Shown here piece by piece: positions 41,651-50,622 of a stretch of DNA of 64,000 bases (positions are counted from its first letter, which is position 1; each line of letters begins with the position of its first letter). The notes beneath the pieces are model-generated. The model ran no database searches, was not told the DNA's origin, and saw only the letters and a program-made list of their open reading frames with translations. Both the position numbers and the translations under genes were made by a program. The DNA lies in the NCBI RefSeq assembly GCF_013141915.1, contig NZ_SROX01000019.1:86196-150195 (forward strand), read 5' to 3'. Source of the DNA: Cupriavidus necator. Lineage in GTDB: Bacteria; Pseudomonadota; Gammaproteobacteria; Burkholderiales; Burkholderiaceae.

Positions 41651-41779
41651 ATGAAACGCGCCCTCTCGCTGGTGGTGCTGCTGTCCACCACCGCCGCACT
41701 GCTTTCCGCCTGCATCGTGGTGCCCCCGCGCGGCGGCCCGCCGCCGCGCCACCACTACCACCCCTACGACCGCTATTGA
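41651..41779 (+). CDS. Small putative lipoprotein
   Basis: The 42-residue protein has a signal peptide and lipobox LLSAC (Cys at residue 21), followed by VVPPRGGPPPRHHYHPYDRY, rich in Pro, His and Arg. AGGAG precedes the ATG. It is 29 bp upstream of a YXWGXW-type protein gene. Small His/Pro-rich lipoproteins of this kind are common in Burkholderiales envelopes; the function is unknown. Confidence 0.7.
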   Translation: MKRALSLVVLLSTTAALLSACIVVPPRGGPPPRHHYHPYDRY

Positions 41780-41808
41780 TTTCTCCCACCGCCCAACGGA
41801 GCTATCCC

Positions 41809-42126
41809 ATGAAACGCCAACTCCTGCTTGCCGCAGCCGTCCTTGCCACGGGCGGCGCTTTCGGGCTGACCGCCCCTGCCGAAGCCCATCCGGCCGTCGT
41901 CGCCAGCGGCTACGGCCACCCGCCGCCGCCGCCGCGCTACGAGCCGCACCCGGCCGCGCGCCGCGGCCAGGTCTGGGTCCCCGGACACTGGGAAGCCCGC
42001 GGCGGACGCTACGACTGGCGCGGTGGCTACTGGCAGCCGCAGCGCGTCGGCTACCGCTATGTACCCGAACGGTGGGTGCGCGGGCCGCACGGCTGGGTCA
42101 TGCGCCCGGGCCGCTGGGTACGCTGA
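41809..42126 (+). CDS. YXWGXW-repeat exported protein
   Basis: The 105-residue protein has a signal peptide ending APAEA-H and a repeat region with the pattern W-x2-G-x4-R-x3-Y-x-W-x2-G-x-W: WVPGHWEARGGRYDWRGGYW, then RYVPERWVRGPHGWVMRPGRW. This matches the YXWGXW (DUF) repeat proteins found in beta-proteobacterial envelopes, of unknown function. It follows the small lipoprotein gene on the same strand and is probably co-transcribed. An AT-rich region lies about 170 bp downstream. Confidence 0.82.
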   Translation: MKRQLLLAAAVLATGGAFGLTAPAEAHPAVVASGYGHPPPPPRYEPHPAARRGQVWVPGHWEARGGRYDWRGGYWQPQRVGYRYVPERWVRGPHGWVMRPGRWVR

Positions 42127-42289
42127 AGCCAGAAAGCCGGGCCATCATCCTGCACCGCAGGCCTGCCTCCCCCCACCGATGGGTGGTGGCAAGCCCGGTG
42201 CGGCCCGTGCCGCCGGCGCCGCAGCGTTCATCCATGGTGGTAGCCGCGCCTCATCCAGAAGCACTAGACCATGTGCGCGAACGGCCAGG

Positions 42290-42660
42290 AAATCTCCTGA
42301 ATTGATTTCACAACCAAACTTTCCGGAGCACGTTTCATAATTGGAGCAGCACCACTGATGATGTATTCCGGACACCCCTCGATAGGGTTATAAAATCGTC
42401 ATATCCGGCCTTGTGATAATAGAATCTGTTTCAGGTTTGCAACCAATTTAATTCTGAATGTCACATCTGTGAAACCACCGGGAATGGCGCCAGCGCGGCG
42501 TTTGCGGAACCTGGCAGGTATAAATGCGACATATTTTAAGGGATTATGAAGGCCCTTTCATTCCCTCCTTCATTCCATCCCCGACCCCCTCGCTTGCATT
42601 CCCCTCCCCCAGCCCATAAGATGAATTCCAACTGATTTAGGAGCAAGCAGCACCCGGGTT
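42290..42660. other. AT-rich intergenic tract before the exopolysaccharide cluster
   Basis: This part of the 731-bp gap is markedly richer in A+T than the rest of the window, with runs such as TTATAAAATCG, GTGATAATAGAATC and CATATTTTAAGGGATTATG. No coding frame with neighbouring codon use was found. It precedes the regulator gene of the polysaccharide cluster and probably holds promoters and sites for a silencer or activator. Confidence 0.55.
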
Positions 42661-42857
42661 CGGATTTCGGGGTCATCCTTCCAGCCATGAGCAAGTTCCA
42701 GCTACAACAACGGAACTGTCAGGCATGGAAGCATGGGGGTCAGCCACAGAGCCAGCCACCAGTCACCAGGCCATCGCGGTGACGGCGGTCCTGTCACGTC
42801 CTCCATACGCAAAGTGCCCCGCAGTCCGCCCCCGGGTAAAAACGGGGAGTGAAGTCC

Positions 42858-43829
42858 ATGAATGCGTTGCTGATCGAGGAGCATCCGCTGCTCCGGCTCG
42901 GGCTGTTGCAGATGCTCGAAAACATCGAGGAATCCGCCCAGGTTGCGGCCATTGCACCCGCGGATATGGCCAGGCTGGACGCCCGGCACCAAAACGCCGA
43001 CCTGCTCGTTTTCGGCATGCCCTCCGACCCCGCGCCCGGCTGGGTGCTGCTGGAACAAGCCCGGCAGACACTCGCGCCGCAACGCATCCTGATCCTTGCC
43101 GACACCCTGCCCTTGCACGTGCCCACCGCGGACAGCGCACGCGGCATCTGCGGTTGCCTGCCCAAGTCCGCCTCGCTGGCGGTAATTGAGGCTGCCATCC
43201 GCATGGCCGTGTCCGGCGTCCAGGGGCTGGTCTTCACCGCCGAGACCGGAACCTTGCCCTCGGCGTCGCGCTCGGCGATGCCCGCCATGCAGTCACTCGC
43301 CTCGGCTGCGCCGCTGCCGCTCAGCGCCGCGCATCCGGCCCAACCGCCGGGGGAGCAGTTGTCGCTGGCGTCCTGCGCCAGCACCCCGCGCGCCGCCCTG
43401 CGTACCACCGTGGCCCTGCGGGACCTGACCGAGCTGCGGCCCGGCCAGCCGCTGTCCGCACCGGCGGCGGTGTCGCCAACGCCCGCTGCCATGCCGCTGA
43501 GCGAGGAAGAACCCGGCTACGACGAGGCTGAGATGCTCAAGATCACGCCGCGCCAATACGAGGTGCTGGTGCTGCTGGCGCGCGGCTATCCGATCAAGAC
43601 CGTCAGCCGCATGCTCAACATCTCGGTGGCGACGGTGAAGAGCCACGCCTGCACGCTGTACCAGCGGCTCAAGGTGCGCAACAAGGGCGAGGCCGTCTAC
43701 GCCGCCTTGCAGCGCGGCGCCACGCTGGAATGGGTCAGTGGCGACGAACGCATCACGCGCGAAACCAATGGCGCCGGGATGGCGTCAAGACGCGAACCGC
43801 CGTGCCAGGCGGTCAGGCCAGCGGTCTGA
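42858..43829 (+). CDS. LuxR-family regulator with degenerate receiver domain
   Basis: The 323-residue protein has a response-regulator-like N-terminus (MNALLIEEHPLLRLGLLQML) and a C-terminal LuxR-type helix-turn-helix from about residue 228 (ITPRQYEVLVLLARGYPIKTVSRMLNISVATVKSHACTLYQRLKV). In the receiver, the position of the phospho-accepting Asp (about residue 53, ADLLVFGMPSD) is Gly. About 100 linker residues separate the domains. The ATG at 42858 is preferred; a GTG three codons upstream also exists. It precedes the glycosyltransferase and gmd genes and probably regulates the polysaccharide cluster without phosphorylation. Confidence 0.8.
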   Translation: MNALLIEEHPLLRLGLLQMLENIEESAQVAAIAPADMARLDARHQNADLLVFGMPSDPAPGWVLLEQARQTLAPQRILILADTLPLHVPTADSARGICGCLPKSASLAVIEAAIRMAVSGVQGLVFTAETGTLPSASRSAMPAMQSLASAAPLPLSAAHPAQPPGEQLSLASCASTPRAALRTTVALRDLTELRPGQPLSAPAAVSPTPAAMPLSEEEPGYDEAEMLKITPRQYEVLVLLARGYPIKTVSRMLNISVATVKSHACTLYQRLKVRNKGEAVYAALQRGATLEWVSGDERITRETNGAGMASRREPPCQAVRPAV

Positions 43830-43912
43830 GGCCGGCCTGAGAGCTTTGCCGCGCCGCGCCCGCACAGACGGGCCGGCGCAACACCGGCGCTTGCCGGACG
43901 GGAGGGGTCATC

Positions 43913-44866
43913 ATGCAAGGCAGCACGTTCTTGCCCAGCTTTTCCGTGTGCGTCAGCACGCGCGACCATCCGGACGGCCTGCGCCGGACCTTGCAGTCGA
44001 TCGCGGCATCGACCATGCCGCCGCACCAGCTGATCGTCTGCGATGACAGCAGCCACGACGCCACGCGCGCGCTGATGCGCGACGCGTACCCCGACATCCC
44101 CTGCCTGGACGGGCCCCGGCGCGGCGCCGCCGCCAGCCGCAACCGGCTGCTGCGCGCGGCCACCGGCACGCATGTGCTGTTTCTCGACGACCACGCCGCG
44201 CTGGGGCCGACCTTCCTGCAGCAAATGGGCGAGCGCCTGGCCGACGACTTCATCTACCGGGTCGCCGCCGGCGGCAGCGCCGACGCGCTGGTGCTGACCG
44301 GCACGGCGATGTGCGCGGGCGCATGCCTGCGCCCGCAGTGCCAGGATTTCCTCGGGCAGCCGTTGCGCCAGCCGCGGCGCGGCGTCGCGCGCGCGCGGCC
44401 GCTGTGCGCGGTGGTGCTGTCCTGCACGGTGTTCCCGCGCGCGCTGCTGGAGCGGCTGCCGTTCGACGAGTCCCTCGATGCCGACTACGACGTCGCCGAC
44501 CTGACCGGGCGCGCGGTCTATGGCTGCGGCTGCCGCATCGAGCTGGTGCCGAGCGCGATCAACCAGCTGCATGGGCAGCGGCCACTGCCTTGCGGCGGCA
44601 GCCCGACCGCCGATGCCGCGCGCATGGTCACCATGCTGCACCGGTACGGCCGCAGCCAGCACCGTCACGACAAGGCTGCGCTGTTCCTGATGCTGGCCCT
44701 GCCGCACAACTTGGGACAGCACCTGCACCGCAGCGGCTGGCGCGGCGTGGCGCCGTTCTGGGCCACCACGCGCCTGCTGTGGCAGCACTTGCGGCTTGCG
44801 CCCGGCCATGACGACACCGCGGCCCGGGCCCGCGCCGAGGTCGCGGCGCCGATGCCGCGCTCCTGA
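43913..44866 (+). CDS. Glycosyltransferase family 2 protein
   Basis: The 317-residue protein has a GT-A-like N-terminus (FSVCVSTRDHPDGLRRTLQSIA, then CDDSSHDAT and the DxD-type LFLDDHAALG). GGAGGGG precedes the ATG. It is the first biosynthetic gene after the regulator, upstream of gmd. It is expected to add a sugar to the growing polysaccharide repeat at the inner membrane. The donor and acceptor cannot be told. There is no membrane segment of note. Confidence 0.8.
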   Translation: MQGSTFLPSFSVCVSTRDHPDGLRRTLQSIAASTMPPHQLIVCDDSSHDATRALMRDAYPDIPCLDGPRRGAAASRNRLLRAATGTHVLFLDDHAALGPTFLQQMGERLADDFIYRVAAGGSADALVLTGTAMCAGACLRPQCQDFLGQPLRQPRRGVARARPLCAVVLSCTVFPRALLERLPFDESLDADYDVADLTGRAVYGCGCRIELVPSAINQLHGQRPLPCGGSPTADAARMVTMLHRYGRSQHRHDKAALFLMLALPHNLGQHLHRSGWRGVAPFWATTRLLWQHLRLAPGHDDTAARARAEVAAPMPRS

Positions 44867-44973
44867 TCCGTGGCGGTGCGCCCACACCGCCGGCCGCCAT
44901 TGTGTGGGGTAGCAGACGGTGCGCCGCCGGACCGCGGCGCTACAGTCGCCCCACTTGCTAACGGATCAGAGCC

Positions 44974-46182
44974 ATGGGCGCAAACGAGCTGGACACTCTC
45001 GGTCAAAACCCCGCCATCGGGCCGGAGCGGAGCGCGCCACGCGGGCGCAACGGCATCCGGCGCGCGCTGATCACCGGCATTACGGGGCAGGATGGCTCCT
45101 ACCTGTGCGAGCTGCTGCTGGCCAAGGGCTATGAAGTCCACGGCATCAAGCGGCGCAGCTCGCTGTTCAACACCGAGCGCATCGACCACCTGTACCAGGA
45201 TCCGCAGGCGCAGGAGCGCCGCCTGATCCTGCACCACGGCGACATGACCGACACCGCCAGCCTGGTGCGCGTGGTGCAGCAGTCGCAGCCGGACGAGATC
45301 TACAATCTCGCCGCGCAGAGCCACGTGCAGGTCTCGTTCGAAGAGCCCGAATACACCGCCAACACCGACGCGATCGGCACGCTGCGCCTGCTGGAGGCGA
45401 TCCGCATCCTGGGGATGGAGAAGCTCACGCGCTTCTACCAGGCGTCCACCTCCGAACTCTACGGGCTGGTGCAGGAAATTCCGCAGAAGGAAACCACGCC
45501 GTTCTATCCGCGCAGCCCGTATGCCGCGGCCAAGCTCTATGCCTACTGGATCACGGTGAACTACCGCGAGGCCTACGGCATGTATGCCTGCAACGGCATC
45601 CTGTTCAACCATGAAAGCCCGGTGCGCGGCGAGACCTTCGTCACCCGCAAGATCACCCGCGCGATCGCGCGCATCGCGCTGGGCCTGCAGGAAACGCTGT
45701 ACCTGGGCAACCTGTCGGCGCTGCGCGACTGGGGCCATGCGCGCGACTACGTCGAGATGCAATGGCTGATGCTGCAGCAGCCCGCGGCCGAAGACTTCGT
45801 CATCGCCAGCGGCGAACAGCACAGCGTGCGCGAGTTCGTGCAGCGCGCCGCGCGCGAGCTGGGCATCACCATCACCTTCCATGGCAGCGGTGTCGACGAG
45901 GTCGGCATGGTCGAGCATGTCGATGCGCCCGCGCGCGGCGGCATCGCGCCGGCATGCAAGCCGGGCGAAATCGTGGTGCGGGTCGATCCGCGCTACTTCC
46001 GCCCCACCGAGGTGGAAACGCTGCTTGGCGACGCCAGCCGTGCGCGCGAGCGCCTGGGCTGGACCCCGCGCATCGGCTTTGCCGAACTGGTCCGGGAAAT
46101 GATCGAGGCCGACTACGCCGCCGCGCGGCGCGACGCGCTGGTCAGGCTGGCCGGGTTCCAGGCCTTCAATCACCTTGAGTAG
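44974..46182 (+). CDS. gmd: GDP-mannose 4,6-dehydratase
   Basis: Gmd converts GDP-mannose to GDP-4-keto-6-deoxymannose, the first step to GDP-L-fucose. The 402-residue protein has the Rossmann motif GITGQDGSYL (residues 35-44), VHGIKRRSSLFNTERIDHLY, AAQSHVQVSFEEPEYT, and the catalytic STSELYG and YAAAK segments, all diagnostic. The N-terminus has about 30 extra residues compared with the usual 345-375. It is followed by fcl after 25 bp, so both steps to GDP-fucose are encoded together. Confidence 0.95.
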   Translation: MGANELDTLGQNPAIGPERSAPRGRNGIRRALITGITGQDGSYLCELLLAKGYEVHGIKRRSSLFNTERIDHLYQDPQAQERRLILHHGDMTDTASLVRVVQQSQPDEIYNLAAQSHVQVSFEEPEYTANTDAIGTLRLLEAIRILGMEKLTRFYQASTSELYGLVQEIPQKETTPFYPRSPYAAAKLYAYWITVNYREAYGMYACNGILFNHESPVRGETFVTRKITRAIARIALGLQETLYLGNLSALRDWGHARDYVEMQWLMLQQPAAEDFVIASGEQHSVREFVQRAARELGITITFHGSGVDEVGMVEHVDAPARGGIAPACKPGEIVVRVDPRYFRPTEVETLLGDASRARERLGWTPRIGFAELVREMIEADYAAARRDALVRLAGFQAFNHLE

Positions 46183-46207
46183 TCTCTTGTCCGGTCACGA
46201 GGCCCCC

Positions 46208-47200
46208 ATGAACGAGCCCATTGTCGCGCGCCCGCGCATCTTTGTCGCCGGCCACCGCGGCATGGTCGGCTCGGCCATCGAGCGCGCGTTGCGCGCGCAG
46301 GGCGACGCCGACATCGTCACGCGCACGCACGCCGAACTGGACCTGTGCGACCAGCAGCAGGTGCAGGCATTCTTTGCCGCGCAGCGCATCGACGCGGTCT
46401 ACCTGGCCGCGGCCCGGGTCGGCGGCATCCATGCCAACAACACCTATCCCGCCGAATTCATCCACCAGAACCTGGCCATCGCCACCCACGTCATCCATGC
46501 CGCGTGGCAGTCCGGCGTGCGGCGGTTGCTGTTTCTGGGCTCGAGTTGCATCTACCCCCGGCTGGCGCCGCAACCGATCCGCGAGGCGTCGCTGCTGACC
46601 GGCGCGCTCGAGCCGACCAATGCGCCCTACGCCATCGCCAAGATCGCCGGCATCATGCTGTGCGACAGCTACAACCGCCAGTACGGCACTGATTACCGCT
46701 GCGTGATGCCGACCAATCTCTACGGGCCCGGCGACAACTATCACCCCGACAACAGCCATGTGATACCGGGACTGCTGCGCCGCTTCCACGACGCCCGCCT
46801 GGCCGGCAGCGCGAGCGTGTCGGTGTGGGGCACGGGCAAGCCCTTGCGCGAATTCCTGCACGCCGACGACCTGGCCCGTGCCTGCCTGCATGTGATGGCG
46901 CTGTCCGCACCGGCATACCGCGAGGCAGCGCCCACGGGCTTGCTCAACGTCGGCAGCGACGACGAGATCTCGATCGGCGCGCTGGCGGCACTGGTGGCGC
47001 AGGTCACCGGCTATCGCGGCACCATCGCCTTCGAAACCGACAAGCCCGACGGCACGCCGCGCAAGCGCCTGGACAGCGCCGCCATTATGCGCACCGGCTG
47101 GCGCCCGTGCATTGCCCTGCAAGACGGCCTGCGCAACGTGTACCAGGACGCCTGCCGCACCGGCAGGTTGCCTGGCGGCATCGCGGCCGCGCTGGCCTGA
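46208..47200 (+). CDS. fcl: GDP-L-fucose synthase
   Basis: Fcl (WcaG) epimerises and reduces the Gmd product to GDP-L-fucose using NADPH. The 330-residue protein has the N-terminal GHRGMVGSAIERAL motif, ARVGGIHANNTYPAEFI, LFLGSSCIYP, catalytic YAIAK and NLYGPGDNYHP. The ATG at 46208 is preferred over an upstream TTG. It follows gmd by 25 bp and precedes wcaI by 23 bp. It shows that fucose or a fucose derivative is likely a component of the exopolysaccharide. Confidence 0.95.
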   Translation: MNEPIVARPRIFVAGHRGMVGSAIERALRAQGDADIVTRTHAELDLCDQQQVQAFFAAQRIDAVYLAAARVGGIHANNTYPAEFIHQNLAIATHVIHAAWQSGVRRLLFLGSSCIYPRLAPQPIREASLLTGALEPTNAPYAIAKIAGIMLCDSYNRQYGTDYRCVMPTNLYGPGDNYHPDNSHVIPGLLRRFHDARLAGSASVSVWGTGKPLREFLHADDLARACLHVMALSAPAYREAAPTGLLNVGSDDEISIGALAALVAQVTGYRGTIAFETDKPDGTPRKRLDSAAIMRTGWRPCIALQDGLRNVYQDACRTGRLPGGIAAALA

Positions 47201-47223
47201 CCCCGAACGCGCGCGGAGCGGCC

Positions 47224-48474
47224 ATGAAGATCCTGATCTACTGCCAGAACTACGCGCCCGAACTGACCGGCATCGGCAAGTACACCGGCGAGCAGGCGCA
47301 ATGGCTGGCTGCGCGCGGGCACGAGGTGCGCGTGATCTGCGCGCCGCCGTACTATCCCGCGTGGCGCGTCGGCGAGGGCTACAGCGCCTGGCGCTACGGC
47401 CGCGAAGCGCACGGCAGCGTGACGGTCTACCGTGCGCCGGTATGGGTGCCGCGCAAACCGTCGGGCCTGCTGCGCATCCTGCACCTGTTGAGCTTTGCGC
47501 TAAGCAGCTTGCCTTGCGTGGCGGCGCAGCTGCGCTGGCGTCCCGACCTGATCTTTGCGGTCGAACCCACGCTGATGTGCAGCCCGGCGGCGCTGCTGCT
47601 GGGCAGCTGCACGCGCGCCCGCACCTGGCTGCACGTACAGGACCTGGAGGTCGATGCCGCGTTCGCGCTGGGCGTGCTGCGCCATCCGCTGCTGCGCCGG
47701 CTGGCCACCCGCATCGAACGCGCGCTGACCACGCGCTACCACCGCGTCTCGACCATCTCGCAGGCCATGGCGGACGCGCTGCTTGCCAAGGGCGTCAGCC
47801 ACGCGCGCCTGCAGCTGCTGCCCAACTGGGCCGACCTGCACGAGGCGCCGGCCGACGCGGCGCTGGCGTTCCGGCACGGCCTGGGCATTGCCGCCGATGC
47901 GGTGATCGCGCTGTACGCCGGCAACATGGGCAACAAGCAGGGCCTGGAAGTGCTGGCCGATGCCGCGCAGGCGCTGCAAGGCCACCCGCGCATCCACGTG
48001 GTGCTGTGCGGCGACGGCAGCGGCCGCGCCGCGCTGCAGGCGCGTTGCGCCGGCATGGCGCGCGTGCATTTCCTGCCGCTGCAGCCGCAGGCGCAGTTCC
48101 ACGCGATGATGGCGGCGGCCGACATCCACTTGCTGCCGCAGCGCGCCGATGCCGCTGACCTGGTGATGCCGTCCAAGCTGACCGGCATGCTGGCCAGCCG
48201 GCGCCCGGTGATTGCCACCGCGCAGCCCGATACCGAACTGGGGCGCCTGGTGGCGCGCGTGGGCGTGCTGGTGCCGCCCGGCGACGGCAGCGCGCTGGCG
48301 CACGCCATTGCCACCCTCGCCTGCCAGCCGCAGCGGCGCGCCATGCATGCCGCCGCGGGTCGCGCTTGGGCCGAAGCCCACCTGGGCCGCGACGCCGTGC
48401 TGGCGCAGCTGGAGTGCGCGCTGCAGGCACTGGTATCGCCGCCTGCCGCGCAAGATGCCTCTGCGGTTGCATAA
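47224..48474 (+). CDS. wcaI: WcaI-like glycosyltransferase (GT4 type)
   Basis: The 416-residue protein matches the WcaI family of colanic-acid-type glycosyltransferases: MKILIYCQNYAPELTGIGKY and TGEQAQWLAARGHEVRVICAPPYYPAW at the N-terminus, and HFLPLQPQAQFHAMMAAADIHLLPQRADAADLVMPSKLTGMLASRRPVIA in the C-terminal GT-B domain. In E. coli WcaI is a colanic-acid fucosyl- or related transferase. It lies directly after fcl. The acceptor is inferred from the family only. Confidence 0.87.
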   Translation: MKILIYCQNYAPELTGIGKYTGEQAQWLAARGHEVRVICAPPYYPAWRVGEGYSAWRYGREAHGSVTVYRAPVWVPRKPSGLLRILHLLSFALSSLPCVAAQLRWRPDLIFAVEPTLMCSPAALLLGSCTRARTWLHVQDLEVDAAFALGVLRHPLLRRLATRIERALTTRYHRVSTISQAMADALLAKGVSHARLQLLPNWADLHEAPADAALAFRHGLGIAADAVIALYAGNMGNKQGLEVLADAAQALQGHPRIHVVLCGDGSGRAALQARCAGMARVHFLPLQPQAQFHAMMAAADIHLLPQRADAADLVMPSKLTGMLASRRPVIATAQPDTELGRLVARVGVLVPPGDGSALAHAIATLACQPQRRAMHAAAGRAWAEAHLGRDAVLAQLECALQALVSPPAAQDASAVA

Positions 48475-48516
48475 GCGCAGAGGCTGCGAACGCCAACTGT
48501 CCAAGGGGGACCCAGC

Positions 48517-49296
48517 ATGAGCCAGAACACCGCCACCACGCAAGCCGCGCTGGTGCAACGCCTGATGCAAACCATCAGGCCCCTGGTGCCGCGCTGGGCG
48601 CGCACGTACTACCACGTGCGCCGGGAGCAGCAGCATGACGCGCGCTACCGCGCCAAGCCGCCTGGCGAAGTATTCTCCGACATCTACCACAGCAGCCTCT
48701 GGGGCGAGGCGAACGAGCCGGGCTTCTTCAGCGGCACCGGCTCGCACGATCCGCGCATCGTCGAGCCCTACGCCGATGCCGTCACCGCGCTGCTGCGCGA
48801 ACTGCCGCGCAAGGCCGACGTGGTCGACCTGGGCTGCGGCGACTTCCATATCGGCAGCCGCATCCGCCCGGCATGCGGGCGCTATGTGGCCTGCGACGTG
48901 GTGGCGCCGCTGATCGCGGCCAACCGCGAGCGCTACAGCCATCTCGATGTCGAGTTCCGCTGCCTCGACATTGCCGGCGACGAGCTGCCCGCCGGCGACG
49001 TGGTGTTCCTGCGCCAGGTGCTGCAGCATCTGGACAACGGCCGGATCGCGCGCGTGCTGGCCAAGCTGCACCGCTACCCGGTGCTGGTGCTGACCGAACA
49101 CTTGCCGCTGGCGCCGGATTTTCCGCCCAATGCCAAGAAGCGGCTGGGGGCCTCGACACGGCTGGCGCGCATGGTGCCGAGCGGCGTGGTGCTGACCGCG
49201 CCGCCGTTCAACCTGAATCCGGTGCACAGCCGCGTGCTGTGCGAGGTTCGCGAAGGCGCGGGCGTGATCCAGACTGTCGCCTACACCCTGCATTGA
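48517..49296 (+). CDS. SAM-dependent methyltransferase
   Basis: The 259-residue protein has the class I motif DVVDLGCGDFHIGSRI (motif I) and ACDVVAPLI (acidic motif II) with VVFLRQVLQHLDN as motif for the later strand. The N-terminal region contains EVFSDIYHSSLWG. It follows wcaI on the same strand by 42 bp and converges with the minus-strand glycosyltransferase genes. Methylation of a sugar in the polysaccharide is the probable role. Confidence 0.82.
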   Translation: MSQNTATTQAALVQRLMQTIRPLVPRWARTYYHVRREQQHDARYRAKPPGEVFSDIYHSSLWGEANEPGFFSGTGSHDPRIVEPYADAVTALLRELPRKADVVDLGCGDFHIGSRIRPACGRYVACDVVAPLIAANRERYSHLDVEFRCLDIAGDELPAGDVVFLRQVLQHLDNGRIARVLAKLHRYPVLVLTEHLPLAPDFPPNAKKRLGASTRLARMVPSGVVLTAPPFNLNPVHSRVLCEVREGAGVIQTVAYTLH

Positions 49297-49342
49297 GTCG
49301 GCGCCCGCGCAACGGCGCGGCCTTGCCGGCTTGCCACCGGCC

Positions 49343-50560
49343 TCAGCCGGCCGTGCCGGCCTCGGCCGCCGCGGTGGCCGAGGCCGGAGCCAGCGCGGCC
49401 AGGTAGATGGCCTCGTACTGGTCCAGCGCCCGTTCCGCGGAGAAATGCCGCGCCCACGCCAGCGAGTCGGCCGAGAGCTGGTCGCGCCGGGCCTGCGGCC
49501 ACGACAGCAGCTCCAGCAGCATCCCCACGTTGCGCCGGGCCCAGGCCTGCGCCTGGTCTGGCTCCATCGGCTCCATCAGCAGCGCCAGCCCGCCGCCGAT
49601 TTCCTGCATCGGCGCCCGCGCCGTGGTCAGCACCGGGATCCCGCACGCCATGGCCTCGATCACGGGCCAGCCGAAACCCTCTTCCAGGCTCGGGAACAGC
49701 AGCACCGCCGCCAGCGCATAGGCGGCGTGCACGGCGGCGGTGGACATGCCCTCCAGGAACCGCACCTTGCCGCCCAGGCGCTCGGCGCCGGCGGCCAGCT
49801 CGCGCATGGCGGCGGTCGGCTCGGGGCCGATCATCCACAGCGGGCGCGGCGCGGCGGCGGCACCGTCACCGCCGCTGGCTTCGCAGTACGCCTGGTATAG
49901 CGCCAGCACGCCCTCGCGGTTCTTGTACCATTGGTTGCCGCCGATATGGACCAGCATGCCGGGCTGGATATCGTCAATGCTGGCCGCGCGCAGCCGGCGC
50001 ATGGCGACATCGGGTGCGAGCGGACGGAACGGGTAGTTCAGGCCGTTGTGCACCACCCGCACCCGCGGCCGCGGCCCCGGATGCAGGCGCAACAGGTCTT
50101 GCGCGGTCTTCTCCGACACCGCGACAAAGTTCCGGCCCAGCCCGATGCCACGCAGGATCAGCGCCTGGTAGAGGCGCCCGCTGGCCGACAGCTGGCGGCC
50201 CGGAAACTCGCCCGCGGCAGTGCGCTGCGCGATGAAGTCATGGCAGTGGATGACATGCGGGCGGCGATGCAGCAGCCACATCCACATGCCCAGCGAATGG
50301 TCGGTCAGCACCACCAGCGCGCCCGCACCCTCGCGCCGCAGCCGCCACCACGCCCACGCGGGAAAGAGCAGGTACTGGTCGACATAGCCGAGCCACTTGC
50401 GCAGGCCCGGACGCATGGACAGCCGCACCAGCACGGCGGGCGGCGTCCATAACTGGGCCTCGTGGCCGCGCTCGCGCATGCCCTCGACGATCATGGCCGC
50501 GAAGCGGTCCATGCTGTGGCTGCCGAAAAATGCGGGATGACCGAGCAGGATGAGCCTCAT
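49343..50560 (-). CDS. Glycosyltransferase (GT4/GT1 type)
   Basis: The 405-residue protein is a GT-B-fold glycosyltransferase: MRLILLGHPAFFGSHSMDRFA, then VVHNGLNYPFRPL, LVHIGGNQWYKNREGVLALY and the C-terminal nucleotide-binding block LFPSLEEGFGWPVIEAMACGIPVLT (E-x7-E type). It is the last gene of the minus-strand run GT, Wzx, GT, Wzy, GT. It is expected to transfer a sugar in the cytoplasm to the lipid-linked repeat. The donor is unknown. Confidence 0.87.
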   Translation of the reverse strand: MRLILLGHPAFFGSHSMDRFAAMIVEGMRERGHEAQLWTPPAVLVRLSMRPGLRKWLGYVDQYLLFPAWAWWRLRREGAGALVVLTDHSLGMWMWLLHRRPHVIHCHDFIAQRTAAGEFPGRQLSASGRLYQALILRGIGLGRNFVAVSEKTAQDLLRLHPGPRPRVRVVHNGLNYPFRPLAPDVAMRRLRAASIDDIQPGMLVHIGGNQWYKNREGVLALYQAYCEASGGDGAAAAPRPLWMIGPEPTAAMRELAAGAERLGGKVRFLEGMSTAAVHAAYALAAVLLFPSLEEGFGWPVIEAMACGIPVLTTARAPMQEIGGGLALLMEPMEPDQAQAWARRNVGMLLELLSWPQARRDQLSADSLAWARHFSAERALDQYEAIYLAALAPASATAAAEAGTAG

Positions 50561-50622
50561 ATTGCTTTTCTTTTCGGATCCATGTGGAGGTTCGATGGAG
50601 ATGCCTGGCCGGCAGCGTGCCG

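Noticed and set aside
42127..42857. A JUMPstart-type element or tRNA in the AT-rich region
   Set aside because: No 39-bp JUMPstart sequence or cloverleaf could be recognised.
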